Shown: in pieces, positions 22,258 through 34,400 of the stretch | How the letters are laid out: every line of letters begins with the position of its first letter | Position numbering within the stretch: position 1 is the first letter of the stretch | Assembly: GCA_963969345.1 (NCBI GenBank) | Contig: OZ017769.1 | Span: forward strand, 9,179,725 to 9,243,724 | Source: Turbatrix aceti | Lineage: Eukaryota; Nematoda; Chromadorea; Rhabditida; Panagrolaimidae | Direction: 5' to 3' | DNA length: 64,000 nucleotides | Position numbers and translations under genes: made by a program | The notes under the pieces: generated by a model | The model's input: only the letters and a program-made list of their open reading frames with translations | Database searches by the model: none | Told to the model about the DNA's origin: nothing

Positions 22258-23492
22258 ATGTATTACTATCAACTCCTACTCCTTATCATGTCCGCAGCTA
22301 CGACAGCTAACGGATGCCCAGACGATAGTTGGACTTTCAAGCAATACAACGAAATGAAAAAATGTTACAAATTGTACAGAACCAAAAATTCCATGGATCG
22401 CTGTGGTCTGAAGGATGTTTGCCGCCCACTTAACATTGATGCCATTCCCACAACCATCACATCGGACGAAGAACTAGCATTCATCAGTAAATAAGCACAA
22501 AAATGGTTTTTTCTAAAAAAAATATTTTTAGAGCCAATTGTACGAAAGGCTGGGACAACGATCGTTGGTGTTTACATTCCGTGTCCTAATGATTACGACA
22601 AACATGGATTCGTGAATGTCGACGGAAGCCCTCTTACTGTAAAGTTTGAAAAGTTTGACGGAAATAATTCGGAATACAACGCCATGATAGTTAATAATCG
22701 TTTTGACGATGTTAACTTAAAGTCTGGAGAGTCTTTCATAAGAAGTGTTCTGTGCGCCATCACCTTAAATTCACCCCCTTGTCCTGACAACTCATATAAA
22801 TACAAGGAAATCAATGGCGTTGGAAACTGCTATAAAACCTATAAGACACCAAACAAGATTGACCAGTGCAACGTCGTTAATGCTTGCCGTTCTCTGGATC
22901 CGGAGGCGATTCCGGTAACCTTAACTTCGATCGAGCAACGCGATTACCTGAGTGAGTTCACTCTGCTCGCACGGTGACCTTTCCCCTTTTCAGAGACACT
23001 AGTGGATCCCCATGTGTTTACTCTCATTGGCGTCAGTATTCCGTGCGGGCATCCGTGCAACGCGAAAGCTTACGAAAACGTCGACGGCACACCGCTCCCT
23101 GCGCCTCTGGAAGTAACCGCTGACGCGTGTCCTAAACAAGTCCTTGGCATGCTGTATAAAAACAAAACTGACAACTTGGACCCAAAGAATTCAAAATTCC
23201 ACGGAGATGTTTTGTGTTCCATTCCAATCTATTTCGATTGCCCCCGGGCACTTATCCCGATTCCAAAGATGGCAGGATAACGGCAAACACAAATTGCGTT
23301 CAGTACGTCCCTTATGTGCCCGGTTCTGTAAGTCTCTTCTTTAAAATCAAAAAAATACAAGATTTTCAGACACCAGAAGAAACCTGTGCAAAATCAAACT
23401 CGCAGTTCGAGCCACCTACCGAAATTCCATGTTCTCTTCCACACAGCATCGAACACGTGCCACCGCCGCCGCTTCCCTATTGCGATGCTTGA
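22258..23492 (+). pseudogene. Two-domain lectin-like gene with a one-base frameshift (lectin-like 3)
   Basis: Exons 22258-22486, 22532-22951, 22994-23327 and 23370-23492 match those of the gene at 25329-26582. It encodes a signal peptide, two lectin-like modules (CPDDSW...CRPLN...VYIPCP...NVDGSP...VLCAI, then CPDNSY...CRSLDPEAIP...SIPCGHPC...NVDGTPLP...VLCSI) and a Pro-rich tail. In exon 3 a run of C has five instead of six bases (about 23240-23244), which shifts the frame and gives a stop at 23278-23280; past it the old frame is still open to 23492. Either a young pseudogene, a truncated but functional protein, or a homopolymer error in the assembly. Confidence 0.65.
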
Positions 23493-25328
23493 ACGGCAAG
23501 ATGCAGCGTTAAATTTGAACGCATTTTGTCCTTTATTTTGTTGTTCTGCCTTCTTATTTTCTGTTGGCAATTAAATATTGATAAAGTAATATAATTCAGA
23601 AATCATACCCGGAAACTAAAGTAAATTATAATGTAAGAACCGAGACGGTTCTGAGCAGGGTTGAGCGAAAAATACGTTTTTTTGTTTGCGAACGAACGCG
23701 AACAATTAAGTTTAAGATAAATTTGTTTGCTAACGAACACGAACAGGAAATATTTTCCGAAACACATATTTTGTTTTGGAGTCCGTTTTGCAAAAAAATA
23801 ATTCAAAATTGTAGCTTCCTTCAAAAATCATTACATACTTCAATAAACTTTGATGTGGTGTCGACACGCAAAGGGGAGTCCGACAAGGCGACTCATTGTC
23901 TCCTCTCCTGTTCATCCTCGTTTTCCAGTTCGAAAATTTCGAACTTCGAATTTATTGAACTTCGAAAATATTGAACTTCGAATTTATTGAACTTGAATTA
24001 CAAAGTTCAATTGTAGCACACGGGGGGGAGCACAGCATGCGCCTTCACCTTATTTTTTCTCACTGGTGCGCGCGCGTGCATTTTTTCGAGGGAGTCATGT
24101 TCAAAAAATCGCCCTGAAGCCCGTAATAGAGTTTTTTGCTTACGGTCACTTCGGTAGGCTTGGGCATGTCCCAAAGATTGTTTTAAGCCACCCGCGCTCT
24201 TTGTCGCGTTATTTTGCGCAATGCTGCAGGCATTTACACTTTAACATGCCGTAACTAACCGAAATTCCATGATTTTTTAAAAAACGCTTTATACATTTCT
24301 TCATTATGTTGGTATAAATAAGTATGCAAAAGCAGAACCATGGCACAACGACAGTATTCGAGAACGGGTGCGAAACAGATAACAAGCTTGAAAGTGTGTG
24401 CGCGCTTTGAAAAGTGATTGCTTCTCTGTTCTTACGGTAAAAACAAGCATAGACGTCCTTAATCCCAAAAAGTATACCTTTATCTTCAATGGTTTAAGCT
24501 GATATTCACCATTGTGCTATAAGCACAGATCTGTGTTTTGAGAAACTTCTTCGCTTATTTTCGCTGTAAGAACCCTGAAACTATCATTTTTTCTCCAATG
24601 TTTCAAGCTTGAAATCTGTTTCGAACCCGTTCTCGAATGCTGTCGTTGTGCCATATCTCAGTTTTTGCATACTTATTCATACCAACATAATGAAAAAATG
24701 TATAAAGCGTTTTTCAAAAAAAAGTGGGATTTTGGTGAGTTACGGCACTTCAAAGTTTCATGATCTTTCCATGCCTTCAGCATAGCTCACAAAAATCCTA
24801 CGGGAGGCGCGAAGGGCTTAAAACAATCTTTGGGACATGCCTAAGCTTACCGAAGTGACCGTAAGCAAAAAACTCTATTACGGACTTTAGGGCGTTTTTT
24901 TAAACATGACTCATTTCGCACGCGCGCGCTCCGATAAAAAGAAGGACGTCACACTTGTTCATTGCTTTTTGCAAAAAAAAGACCATTTTTTTGCAAACTT
25001 TAAAAAAATCGTATTTCAGTGAACCCGCAAGCTTTAATGTAATTCCACACCATCATCACAAATACCCTTTTTGCAACAGCTGCATAAACTGTACACAAAT
25101 ACTTTTTGATCGATGATTTTTTTTTAAATTACAGATTCACGCAAAACAATATACAAAAATGTGAAACGCTATTGAAAAGCACTGCAAAAGTTAATGTGAA
25201 AGTTGCAAAAAAAATTTTTACGTCGTTTTTATGTCACTTCTTTTTTTTCTTAACATTAAACTTTCGTTGCTTTTGCATGTATACATATACGGTATTTGTA
25301 AATCTGTCATAAGCGGTGTTTTTTCAAC
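23493..25328. other. Repeat-rich intergenic region
   Basis: No gene supported. It contains a short tandem array of GAACTTCGAATTTATT-like units at about 23925-24000, the foldback repeat at 24068-24929, and from about 24930 a copy of the sequence that precedes the gene at 22258 (TCCGATAAAAAGAA.GACGTC then TTGTTCATTGCTTTTTGCAA). Confidence 0.5.
24068..24929. repeat. Imperfect long inverted repeat (foldback element)
   Basis: The two halves are inverted copies around position 24498: GCGCGCGCGTGC at 24068-24079 pairs with GCACGCGCGCGC at 24918-24929, and blocks such as CTTACGGTCACTTCGGTA and CAACGACAG pair inside. The arms carry many mismatches and small indels, unlike the perfect element at 1199-2306, so this is older. 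No coding capacity. Confidence 0.75.
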
Positions 25329-26582
25329 ATGTACTACTATCAACTCCTACTCCTTATCGGCACTGTCGCAATGTCAGCAGCTACGACAGTTAACGGATGC
25401 CCCGACGACAGTTGGACTTTCAAGGAATTCAAAGGAATCAAAAAATGTTACAAAATGTACATTGCGGCCCAGACGCCTGAACGGTGTAAGTATATCGACT
25501 ACTGTCGTCCTCTTCACCCAGACGCCATTCCTGCACCCCTTCACTCAATTGAAGAATGTGAATATATAAGTGAGATTATTTTTAACTTTAAAAAGTTTTT
25601 CACAAAACATTTTTTTAGAAACACTTGGATTCGCACTTGTGGGATTTCTTGATGCTATTCTTATCGGTGTCTATATTCCATGCCCTAAAGAATATAACGA
25701 GGACAGTTTTATAAATGTCGACGGCACTCCGATTCCTTCACCTATAGGATTAGCGAACAATTATCGCCCTCCTGAATATTATATAGCAGTACATAAGAAT
25801 ATTACAGATGACATGCCGGAATGGCAATTAAAAAAGGTTTTGTGCGCCATCATCTTAAATCCATCCCCTTGTCCTGACAACTCATATAAATACAAGGAAA
25901 TCAATGGCGTTGGAAACTGCTATAAAACCTATAAGACACCGAACTCGATTGAACAGTGCAACGTCATTAATGCTTGCCGTTCTCTGGATCCGGAGGCGAT
26001 TCCGGTAACCTTAACTTCGATCGAGCAACGCGATTACCTGAGTGAGTTCACTCTGCTCGCACGGTGACCTTTCCCCTTTTCAGAGACACTAGTGGATCCC
26101 CATGTGTTTACTCTCATTGGCGTCAGTATTCCGTGCGGGCATCCGTGCAACGCGAAAGCTTACGAAAACGTCGACGGCACACCGCTCCCTGCGCCTCTGG
26201 AAGTAACCGCTGACGCGTGTCCTAAACAAGTCCTTGGCATGCTGTATAAAAACAAAACTGACAACTTGGACCCAAAGAATTCAAAATTCCACGGAGATGT
26301 TTTGTGTTCCATTCCAATCTATTTCGATTGCCCCCCGGGCACTTATCCCGATTCCAAAGATGGCAGGATAACGGCAAACACAAATTGCGTTCAGTACGTC
26401 CCTTATGTGCCCGGTTCTGTAAGTCTCTTCTTTAAAATCAAAAAATACAAGATTTTCAGACACCAGAAGAAACCTGTGCAAAATCAAACTCGCAGTTCGA
26501 GCCACCTACCGAAATTCCATGTTCTCTTCCACACAGCATCGAGCACGTGCCACCGCCGCCGCTTCCCTATTGCGATGCTTGA
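25329..26582 (+). CDS. Two-domain C-type-lectin-like secreted protein (lectin-like 4)
   Basis: Four exons (25329-25569, 25619-26041, 26084-26418, 26460-26582) encode 373 residues. A signal peptide (MYYYQLLLLIGTVAMSAATT) is followed by module 1 (CPDDSW, KKCYKMY, DYCRPLHPDAIP, GVYIPCP, NVDGTPIP, VLCAI) and module 2 (CPDNSY, GNCYKTY, NACRSLDPEAIP, SIPCGHPC, NVDGTPLP, VLCSI), then a Cys/Pro-rich tail (FDCPPGTYPDSK, HVPPPPLPYCDA). Each module is split by a phase-1 intron between its halves, as in the one-module genes. There is no membrane helix, so it is probably secreted. From about 25838 on it is nearly identical to 22760-23600. Confidence 0.8.
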
Positions 26583-26718
26583 ACGGCAAGATGCAGCGTT
26601 AAATTTGGACGCCTTTTGTCCTTTATTTTGTTGTTCATATTTTGTGTGGGCAATTAAATATTAATAAAGTAATATAATTCAAAAATCATCGCGGGGAACT
26701 CTGTAGAAACTTTATCTG

Positions 26719-27480
26719 CTAAAACTCTGTGAGACTTATAGCAACCGATTCAATTTCAGTTTTTGAACCCGAATCAGAATCATCATCCATTATTTGATAA
26801 ACAATTATAAATTGTCTAAACCAGAAATAAATTACACAAAATACGAGAAAACAAAGAAAAATCATGATAACGAATTCCCATTTGTCCAACTTAGCGTAAA
26901 GGAGGAATTGATCCAGAAAACTGTGCTCCAGCTCAATTTGACAGAGTACTCGTCGCTTGGGAGTTTTTGCCGTAACGTTGAGTCTAGCGATATCCCACGA
27001 CGATCCTCTGTATCCGAGCACTGTATACTGTCCTTTGCAATTACGTCGTTTTATGTAGTCCACATTAACCACGGATCCGTCGACCCATTCAAAGTTATGG
27101 ATTGTGCCAACTTTGCGCTGATTTTCACAAGGCAAGTAAAATCCTATGTAAGCCGGAAGCTTGTCTTTAAATTCGTTATCTGCAAGTTTGGTTTTAATCA
27201 AAGACAAAAAAGGTAAAAAAAACCCACAAAGAGCATCGTTTTCTGCCTTGCTCTGAATGACGACGGGGATAGCTTCGGCGTGGGCGTGATGGCATAATTT
27301 TTTATACTCGCAGCCGTTGGGCAGCTTTTTTGGCAAATCCAGAGCAGCGTAACACTTGGTCACGTTGCCGAATTTTTTTTGGAATTCAAAAATGGATGGA
27401 CACTCGGATAGAGCTTCTGTTACGGAAAAATTATGGAGTACTGATAGGGCAATAATTAGTATCAAGTTTGGTCTAAACAT
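26719..27480 (-). CDS. C-type-lectin-like membrane protein (lectin-like 5)
   Basis: Two exons (27480-27228, 27179-26719) encode 237 residues. The 48-bp intron is free of stops and keeps the frame; its place (after NDAL) is the same as in lectin-like 1 and 2. Domain motifs: CPSIFEF, TKCYAA, CEYKKLCHHAHAEAIPVVI, YIGFYLPC, FEWVDGSVVNVDYI, VLCQI. A membrane helix (about residues 180-207) is followed by a longer cytoplasmic tail with an acidic Ser-rich stretch (DDDSDSGSKTEIES) absent from the other copies. Inverted relative to its neighbours. The ATG at 27480 begins a good signal peptide; an in-frame ATG further upstream is less likely. Confidence 0.8.
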   Translation of the reverse strand: MFRPNLILIIALSVLHNFSVTEALSECPSIFEFQKKFGNVTKCYAALDLPKKLPNGCEYKKLCHHAHAEAIPVVIQSKAENDALCGFFLPFLSLIKTKLADNEFKDKLPAYIGFYLPCENQRKVGTIHNFEWVDGSVVNVDYIKRRNCKGQYTVLGYRGSSWDIARLNVTAKTPKRRVLCQIELEHSFLDQFLLYAKLDKWEFVIMIFLCFLVFCVIYFWFRQFIIVYQIMDDDSDSGSKTEIESVAISLTEF

Positions 27481-27531
27481 GTGATTTGCACAAAGCGTTG
27501 AACGAACGTATGTACAATGATTTGGGTGCAA

Positions 27532-28291
27532 ACTGATGAAGTGATTTTTTTGCTTATCAAGTTTACGTTCAAAAAGGGATTGTTTATTTCAGAAAAAAAA
27601 GTCTGGCACAAAGAAGGATAAATAATCGATTGTCATCTGACTTGTTGATAAATGATCAAAATTTCTAAATATTTCACGGATGATTCAGGTGTTTTTTACC
27701 TGTGTTTTGCTTTGAACTTATTCACTCTGTTTTTTTTACCTTTTCACGTTCAATGAGTCATGGATAAACCCAAAATCACCAGACAAGACCGACTGTCGAC
27801 GAGGTGAACTCACCTGGCCTTCCCAGTTTCACTTGGAGCAAAATCCTTGCAGGCTGCAGGCTTTTTCTATTTTTGATATTTATGCGGTTCTCGCAACGAA
27901 AGTTCCAGAACTGCTTGAAAGCGATGCATTCTTCATCGCCGAAGAAGTTCACCACTCTACGCGGTCTACTTCGTCTTTGTCATCGTTGTGTGTGCTTTTG
28001 ATTTGTTTTCCCTGTCTCAACGATCACAGGTCCCAGCTACTCCAATAGATCAAATCACCCCCAGCGGCTGCCGGTGTTTGGAAATTTTGTTTCAAATTTC
28101 AAAAGGTTGGTTTATCCTTGCAAGAGTTTGAAGCACTTTTTTGGTCTTACTCGATTTCAGAAGAATTGTTTTGTGTCCCCGAGTCAAGCTCGAACGTCAA
28201 TCGAACGTGTTTGTGCTATCCTACAGGGTGCCAAAGCATTTAGCCTCGTTTTAAACGTTGTTTTATCTGTCATCTCATTTTCCGGGTAAAC
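27532..28291. other. Region upstream of the BTB gene
   Basis: No gene is confidently called. An open frame at about 27809-28048 reads like protein in part (FSIFDIYAVLATKVPELLE) and could be a lost exon or remnant, but I find no matching start and splice sites. Confidence 0.3.
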
Positions 28292-30744
28292 ATGGTACCA
28301 CAGATTGACACTGTGAGTTTTTTGTCTGTTTTTTTTGGATGTAAAATGGTGGACGTTGTTCCAGGGGGATTCCACGATGTTTTTCAATATCCCTGTGTCC
28401 AACCTGTCGGAAAAGTATTTCACGAGAACCGAGCGAACAACCGTCGAAGATGCCTACCATTACCAATTTTTCTTTCTCGTCGAAAACGGCAGTCTGGTCC
28501 TTCAATGTCTGCTCAAAAGCCACTGTGATATGATTGTCAAGTTGTCTGCTGAGGTCGTTGGCACGTCGAGAAAAGGTGGGTTATGGGACTTTTTTGGGGG
28601 GTTTTTATATAAAATTGAGGATAAAAACTGGTTTTAAAATTATTTTATTGTTACAGAAATTTTTTTTTCAGTGAGTGTTCTCCAAAGAATATACGCCAAT
28701 TCGAGTCTGACGATGTCGACAGACGGCCTGGCGGGTATCGAAGAGCTCAAGGCCAATGCGCCGTCACCGATCGGGGGCATGGTTCAGCTCAAATATTCGT
28801 TCGTCGTCGATATCCTCGATATGTCCGCGATTACACAGCGTGCCGTCGAGAGAGAACGCATCAAACTCTACGGTCCCTGTGATGTCAAAATCGGCGTCGA
28901 TAACATTGAGATCAACGCTCATCGAAAGGTCTTGGCACGAAAATCCCAGGTTTTGGATCGGATATTCTCGGCGCAGTCCCTGATTAAAATTTCAAATTTT
29001 GAAGCCGATATTGTGCAGCTTGCGGTTGACTTTTGCTACCTGGAAGCCTTTGGCGACGATATCATAGGCGTCTGCAGCGATCTCTTCCAGTTTGCGCATG
29101 TTTACGATATGCCGGAGCTGACGGTGGGTTACGATAATTTTTTTTGGGGTTTTGGGAGATTTTTAAAATTTTTTTGGGGACTTGGCGATTTTCAGCACAT
29201 TTTTTTCACCCTGAAATGTTCTTTTTAAAATTTATAAAAAGTTATCGATTTTCACAATTTAGATTTTTTGATTCCGGGGAAATTTTTAAATGCATGTAAA
29301 CGCTTTTTGAGTTTATTTGAATGCTTTTATGGTCGCCAACGTTCACTGACTTCAATTGTTTATTTTTTATTCATCTACAAAAAAATGCGAAAAATGTTAT
29401 CTATCCGGAAGACAGCGCAAATGTGTTTTTTTTCAAGTTTTTTTCCTGACACGTGCACAGGCAAACGAGGGACGATAAGATAAATAAATAATTTTTCTAC
29501 TGCAAATAGAATTTTTTCGATCAATGCACGTTTTTTTGAGACTCAAAGATTTTGTGTGAATTTATGAGGTCGCCAGTTGATAGATTTGATTTCCCGCGCC
29601 CTGATCCCGGAGATGTAGTTCTGGATCCTGGCAACAGCAGATATATCGACTCGAGCATTGACCTATCTGAAAAATTGTTTTTATTAATATATTTTAATTT
29701 TAAACAAAATTTTGTTTTTTCTTACCCATCGATAGTATTTTTGGCACTGCCAATTGCAGCCCTTAGGCGCGCATTGAAGGATCGAATAAACATGACACTT
29801 GTCTTCTGCAAAAACCGTTACGACGAAAAAAATCATGAATGAAAGTAGCAAAAGACGAAGAGCGGAGGCTTTCATGACAGAATTTTCTGATAAATATTTT
29901 TTTCGGTGGCGTGTTGGACAGAAAAGAAAAGGATATGGATGGGCTTTGGTTTGTCTCCGTCGAAGACGAATGCTATCGATTTGTTTTGTGGCGGGGCCGG
30001 GGTTATAAAAGACGTCTCGTCTCGGCCGACCAGGGATGCGGTAATTGGGTTCGGCTGAGCTCTGGTCGGGTGGCTGGGGATCAGAGATGATCCTTTGGTG
30101 GCGGGGTGATTTCTCATGCAACTTTTTTTGACTTGAATGACTGTAGTTGGGGTTTTGGGTTAGCAAGAGGTTTTTTATCGTAAAATTAAATTTCAGTGTT
30201 TAAAAAAAAATGTTTCAATTAGGACCCAAAAAAACAGTTTTTGATATTTGCATTGCATTTTTTATTGTGAATACTGTGAAGCTTTTTTTCTACTTTTGTC
30301 GTAAAAATTATTTTTTTACTTCAAAAATTGATTTTTTAGAAAAAATATTTGGGTACGTAAAAAAATTGTTTTTTAAAAATCTGAAAATTTTTTGTCACGA
30401 TAATGAAATTTTGACCGTAAATTTTGTAAATTTCTTTTTGTTAAAATCCGAAAAACGCGTAAAATTAAAAATCATTGTTTTACTTCAATTTTTATAAAAA
30501 AATTTTTTTTGGTTTAAAAATTAGTTTTTTATCTTACTGAAGTCTCTTTTTTCAGAACTACGTCACAATGTCCCTCGTATCCGTTGTCATGACGAATGGC
30601 ATGGATACAAGCGACGTTCAACGGGTCCGACTGATAGCCGATCGAAAAGGCATCCAAGCACTCAAATTTGCCTGCGAAGAGCACCTCGAGTTGGTTGCCA
30701 AGTATGCAAGGGTTCCACAGAATCACAATCGGATGCTCTACTAG
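28292..30744 (+). CDS. MATH-like/BTB-domain protein
   Basis: Four exons (28292-28312, 28365-28575, 28672-29123, 30556-30744) encode 290 residues. The first about 130 residues resemble a diverged MATH domain (FFFLVENGSLVLQC). The BTB/POZ domain starts near residue 140 with CDVKIGVDNIEINAHRKVLA, runs through LAVDFCYLEAFGDD and ends with the helical part NYVTMSL...LIADRKGIQALKFACEEHLE. Nematode MATH-BTB proteins are often substrate adaptors for cullin-3 ubiquitin ligases; that role is inferred from family only. The last intron is 1.4 kb, far longer than the others, and holds a gene on the other strand (29562-29875). The tiny first exon is the least certain part. Confidence 0.78.
29562..29875 (-). 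CDS. Drosomycin/CSalphabeta defensin-like secreted peptide, nested in the BTB gene intron
   Basis: Two exons (29875-29726, 29666-29562) join in phase 0 to 84 residues. A signal peptide ends near VTVFA; the mature part has cysteines spaced C-x7-C-x4-C-x3-C-x9-C-x5-CCC. The segment C-x3-C-x9-C-x5-C-x-C equals the spacing of drosomycin-type defensins (CSalphabeta fold), whose relatives are known in some Caenorhabditis species. The last drosomycin cysteine is not at its usual place; there is instead a CCC triplet and a 22-residue tail (ending IYQLATS). Splice sites are GTAAGA and TTTTCAG. It lies wholly inside the last intron of the BTB gene on the opposite strand. Probable antimicrobial peptide; identification rests on cysteine spacing. 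Confidence 0.7.
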
Positions 30745-31401
30745 CCCAGCGGACCCGGTTAGCTACACACACGCACTTTGAGGGTTTATTTCCATTTTTT
30801 CTGCTACCAAAAAACAAACACGTACCCTACACAAGGCCAAATCAACAGCAAAAATGGATTATTTTTTGGTAATTTTTTTGTCGTTTGTAGTCCCATTTTT
30901 TGTGGTTAGTTGACATACTTTTTTTACTATTTCATTTTGCGAGCCTCTGTTGTTCTGCCTTCTGTTCTTTTTTTGCGTTCGATTCATTTGCCTTGAACTG
31001 ATTTTATTTGCTCCCACCTGACTTGTATACGGTCCTGGAATCCGTCTTCGCAGGTATTTTTTGGGGGTTCTTTATTTCACGCTTTGTATTTTTTTCATTT
31101 TAACTCCATTTGAGAGAGTATGTTTTTTGTATACTCAATTACCATAGTTATTTTGTACTCGTATTTTGTGACCATATATGCCGCGTTTTTTTGCATGAAA
31201 TGAAGTGGTATGCGATTTTTTATTGTATTTACAAACACAAAAACGAACAAAAAACAAATGTGGAAAAAAAGGAGTGGCAAGATTGATTGAACTTTTTTGG
31301 GATGGCATGTGATGAAGAATTGAGGAGGGAGGGTTGAAAGCATTGCGGTGGGTTGCGATGGATGATGGCCCGTGGCGATCGAGGATTTGACAGATCAGGA
31401 A
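30745..31401. other. 3' flanks of convergent genes
   Basis: No gene seen. The stretch lies between the 3' ends of the BTB gene (+) and avr-14 (-) and probably contains both 3' untranslated regions and poly(A) sites. Confidence 0.4.
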
Positions 31402-34400
31402 TCACGAATTTGGCTCATCGATAAACGGTCTCACGTAGACTATCGTGTAGAAAACTGAAATTTTCCAAGTATGAAATTTGATTTTTCTGATATTAAATTT
31501 TAATTTACGGTCGAAAATTAAAAATAAAAATGTTTGGATCCTGGCCGGAAAATTTGTTTTAAAAAAGTAATATGTACGGAAAAAAACATTTTGACTGTAA
31601 AAAATTTTTTTCTATAAAAATTTCAAATAAATTTTTTTTTTTGGAATTTTTCTATAATTGATAATTGGAATTTTTTTGCTTATAATTGGAATGTTTTTCC
31701 AAGAATCATTTTTAGAGATTTTCTTTATGTTTAGAAATCGCGTATTTACAGTAAAAAAACTATTTTTATCGTAAAAAATTAGAAATAACGTTTTTTTAAA
31801 TCAGTGATTTTTTTATCAATACGGTTCAAAAAAATTGGTCCAACAAAATTTCTGCTCTAAAAATCGAGCACGAAATTTTTTTTAAATATTTGTAGCCTAG
31901 AAACTGTAAAATCCTTGGTATTTTCGCGCTTTTATCCGAGCTCCCAAAAATGACTAATTTTCAAAAAAAATGTTTCGGTTTCTTTTTTTGGAAAAAAAAG
32001 AAAAAGTAATAGTATTTTTTGTTTTTTGATTTCAAACTTACTGAGAAAAGCGACAAAACCAGCGGGAAAAGTGAATCTTGAAATGTAGTCGATTCTTTTG
32101 GAGACATCAACTTGTTTGTCAAAGAATTTGAGGCAGAAAAACTTCTCCCGCCACGACTTGGTCGTACGGTACTCCATGGCTCCTTCGAGGCGGAGCGGGG
32201 TCATGCCCCCCTCACCCGGTAGCGGTGGCGGGCACAGGCAGCCCGTCAGCTCCATCTGCAGGCCCCCGGACTTCTTGACCTTCTCCTTGCGAAGGAACTC
32301 CTGCCGGCCGTAGTAGTTGACGAGGGCGTACTCGATGAGGGCGCCAAAGATGAACGCAAGACACGCGCCGATCCACGCGTCGACCGCCTTGATGTACGAT
32401 ACGGGCGGTAGCTTGGAATTGATACCCGACGATTGCGTGGTCTGCGTGAGGAGCGTTGTGACGCCGAGCGAGACCCGCGCAGGCACGGCGTCCTTGTCCA
32501 GCCAGAACGATACCCAACTCACGCAGACCAGCATGATGCAGGGCACGTACAGCTGGATGAGGTAGTAACTGAAAAAAAGGGGTTTTTCAGGGGATTTGAG
32601 TTTAAAATTGTGATACAGAATGTGTATAGGACGAGAAAGCTACAAAACAAGTAAAAAAATTTGGTGAAAAAAATTTTGGTCTCAAGAACCGAAATTAAAA
32701 AAAAACGAAGTTCTAGGTTTTCGGTACAAAAAATTTGGTTTTTTGCGACATTTTTTATTTTCAAAACGAATGTTTTGGTTTTCGACTCCAAAGTTTTGTT
32801 CTCAAAAAGAATATTTTGTGTTCCGCAACGAAAGTTTTGTATGATTTTTGGTTACCACACGAACGTTTTTTGCGATGTCTTTTGGTTTCCGAAACAAAAG
32901 TTTTGGTTCCCAACAAGACTATTTTGGTTTCCACAACAAAAATTTTGGTTCACTCGACAAAAGTTTTTGATTCTCAAAACGAGCGTTTTATGTATTTCTG
33001 GAAGCGAACATTTGGTTTTATAAACGAAAATTTCAACCTTAATGCAATAGTTAGTTTTGGTTTCTGACGTGAAAATTTTGGTTTTTGAAAGCAGTAATAA
33101 ACATAATTACGATTGAGACCCTGGCTTACCTGTATTCTCTTCTCAGAAGCAACTTGACTCTCGCACAACTGTATTCACCTAAAATCAGAGCATTTTGCCT
33201 GGATTTGCACAAATCCTATCTTTATGCAATTTTGAGTTTTTTGATCGATCTACGTAACCGATTTGACGTGGACGCAAGTTATTAGCAACGAGTATAAATA
33301 GCAAGCCCATAAAATGCATAAATAATAATCAAGCACGAATAAGAATCGAATCGTCCCTGTTACGTTAGACGTCCATTTATAAACATAAACTAAATATTAT
33401 ATATTACTCTTTCACATTGAATTAAGCTTTTTTTAGTTGGCAAACAAAAAAATACAAATCATGTCCTAGATTATTACGGTTAGTTTCGTACACGTTACTG
33501 AACATCGAGAAAAATCTCCGCGTACACAAAATAAATATATTTTTCATAGTTGTGGATTACGGTAGATCCTCGAGGCAGGTGATTGCGGTCGTGGTCGCAG
33601 GGAGATGGAAGGCACTTGGCCAGGTCGGTCGTGGCAGGAGTCATCACATCAGGTACACCGCCCAGTAAAGTACTAAAAAATGCGCGAAATTAGGAACAAC
33701 GATGCAACAGAGGTCAAAGAAGGACGAAGGAAGCACAAGCCAAGGTGTGTGAGTACCGTTAAAACAGAGATAGCCGATGGGAAAGACGACCCGTGAGACG
33801 ACGTCAATTCGCTTCGAGCGTTCCTTGTATCGGCGGACAAAGAGACGAAAGCAGCACGAAGATCGAGCTGTCTGGTTCATCAGGGGCTGGTAGCCCTGGT
33901 AGTGATCCAGGTGATCCTGGTTTTGTTTTGCGGTGAGCTGGAGCATTTTAGATTTTTTTTAGGATTCGAAAAAAAAAAGTATATTCGAAGCTCACCATCC
34001 TCTGGGAAGAAGTCATGTCTTTCCGGGCAGCGTAGTTAACGAGAGCAAACTCAAGAAGCGCACCGAAGATAAACGCCAGACAAACTCCGATCCAGACATC
34101 GATGGCTTTGGTGTACGATACAGGCGGCAATTTGGCATTTATACCCGAAGACTGTGTCGTCATTGTCAGGAGTGTTGTTACTCCTAAAATTTTTTATGTA
34201 AATACAAAAATTGGACCATAAAAATAATCTTTTTTGAAAAAAAATTCGTAATTTTTTTTTACGAAACATTTTTTGAACGCATTTTTTGTACTTTTTCGTC
34301 TTTGACACAAATTTTTGATTTCGAACACGAATATTTGGGTACTTTTAACGAAAGTGTTGGTTTCCGAAACAAAAGTTTTGGCTTCCGAAAAAAAGTTCTG

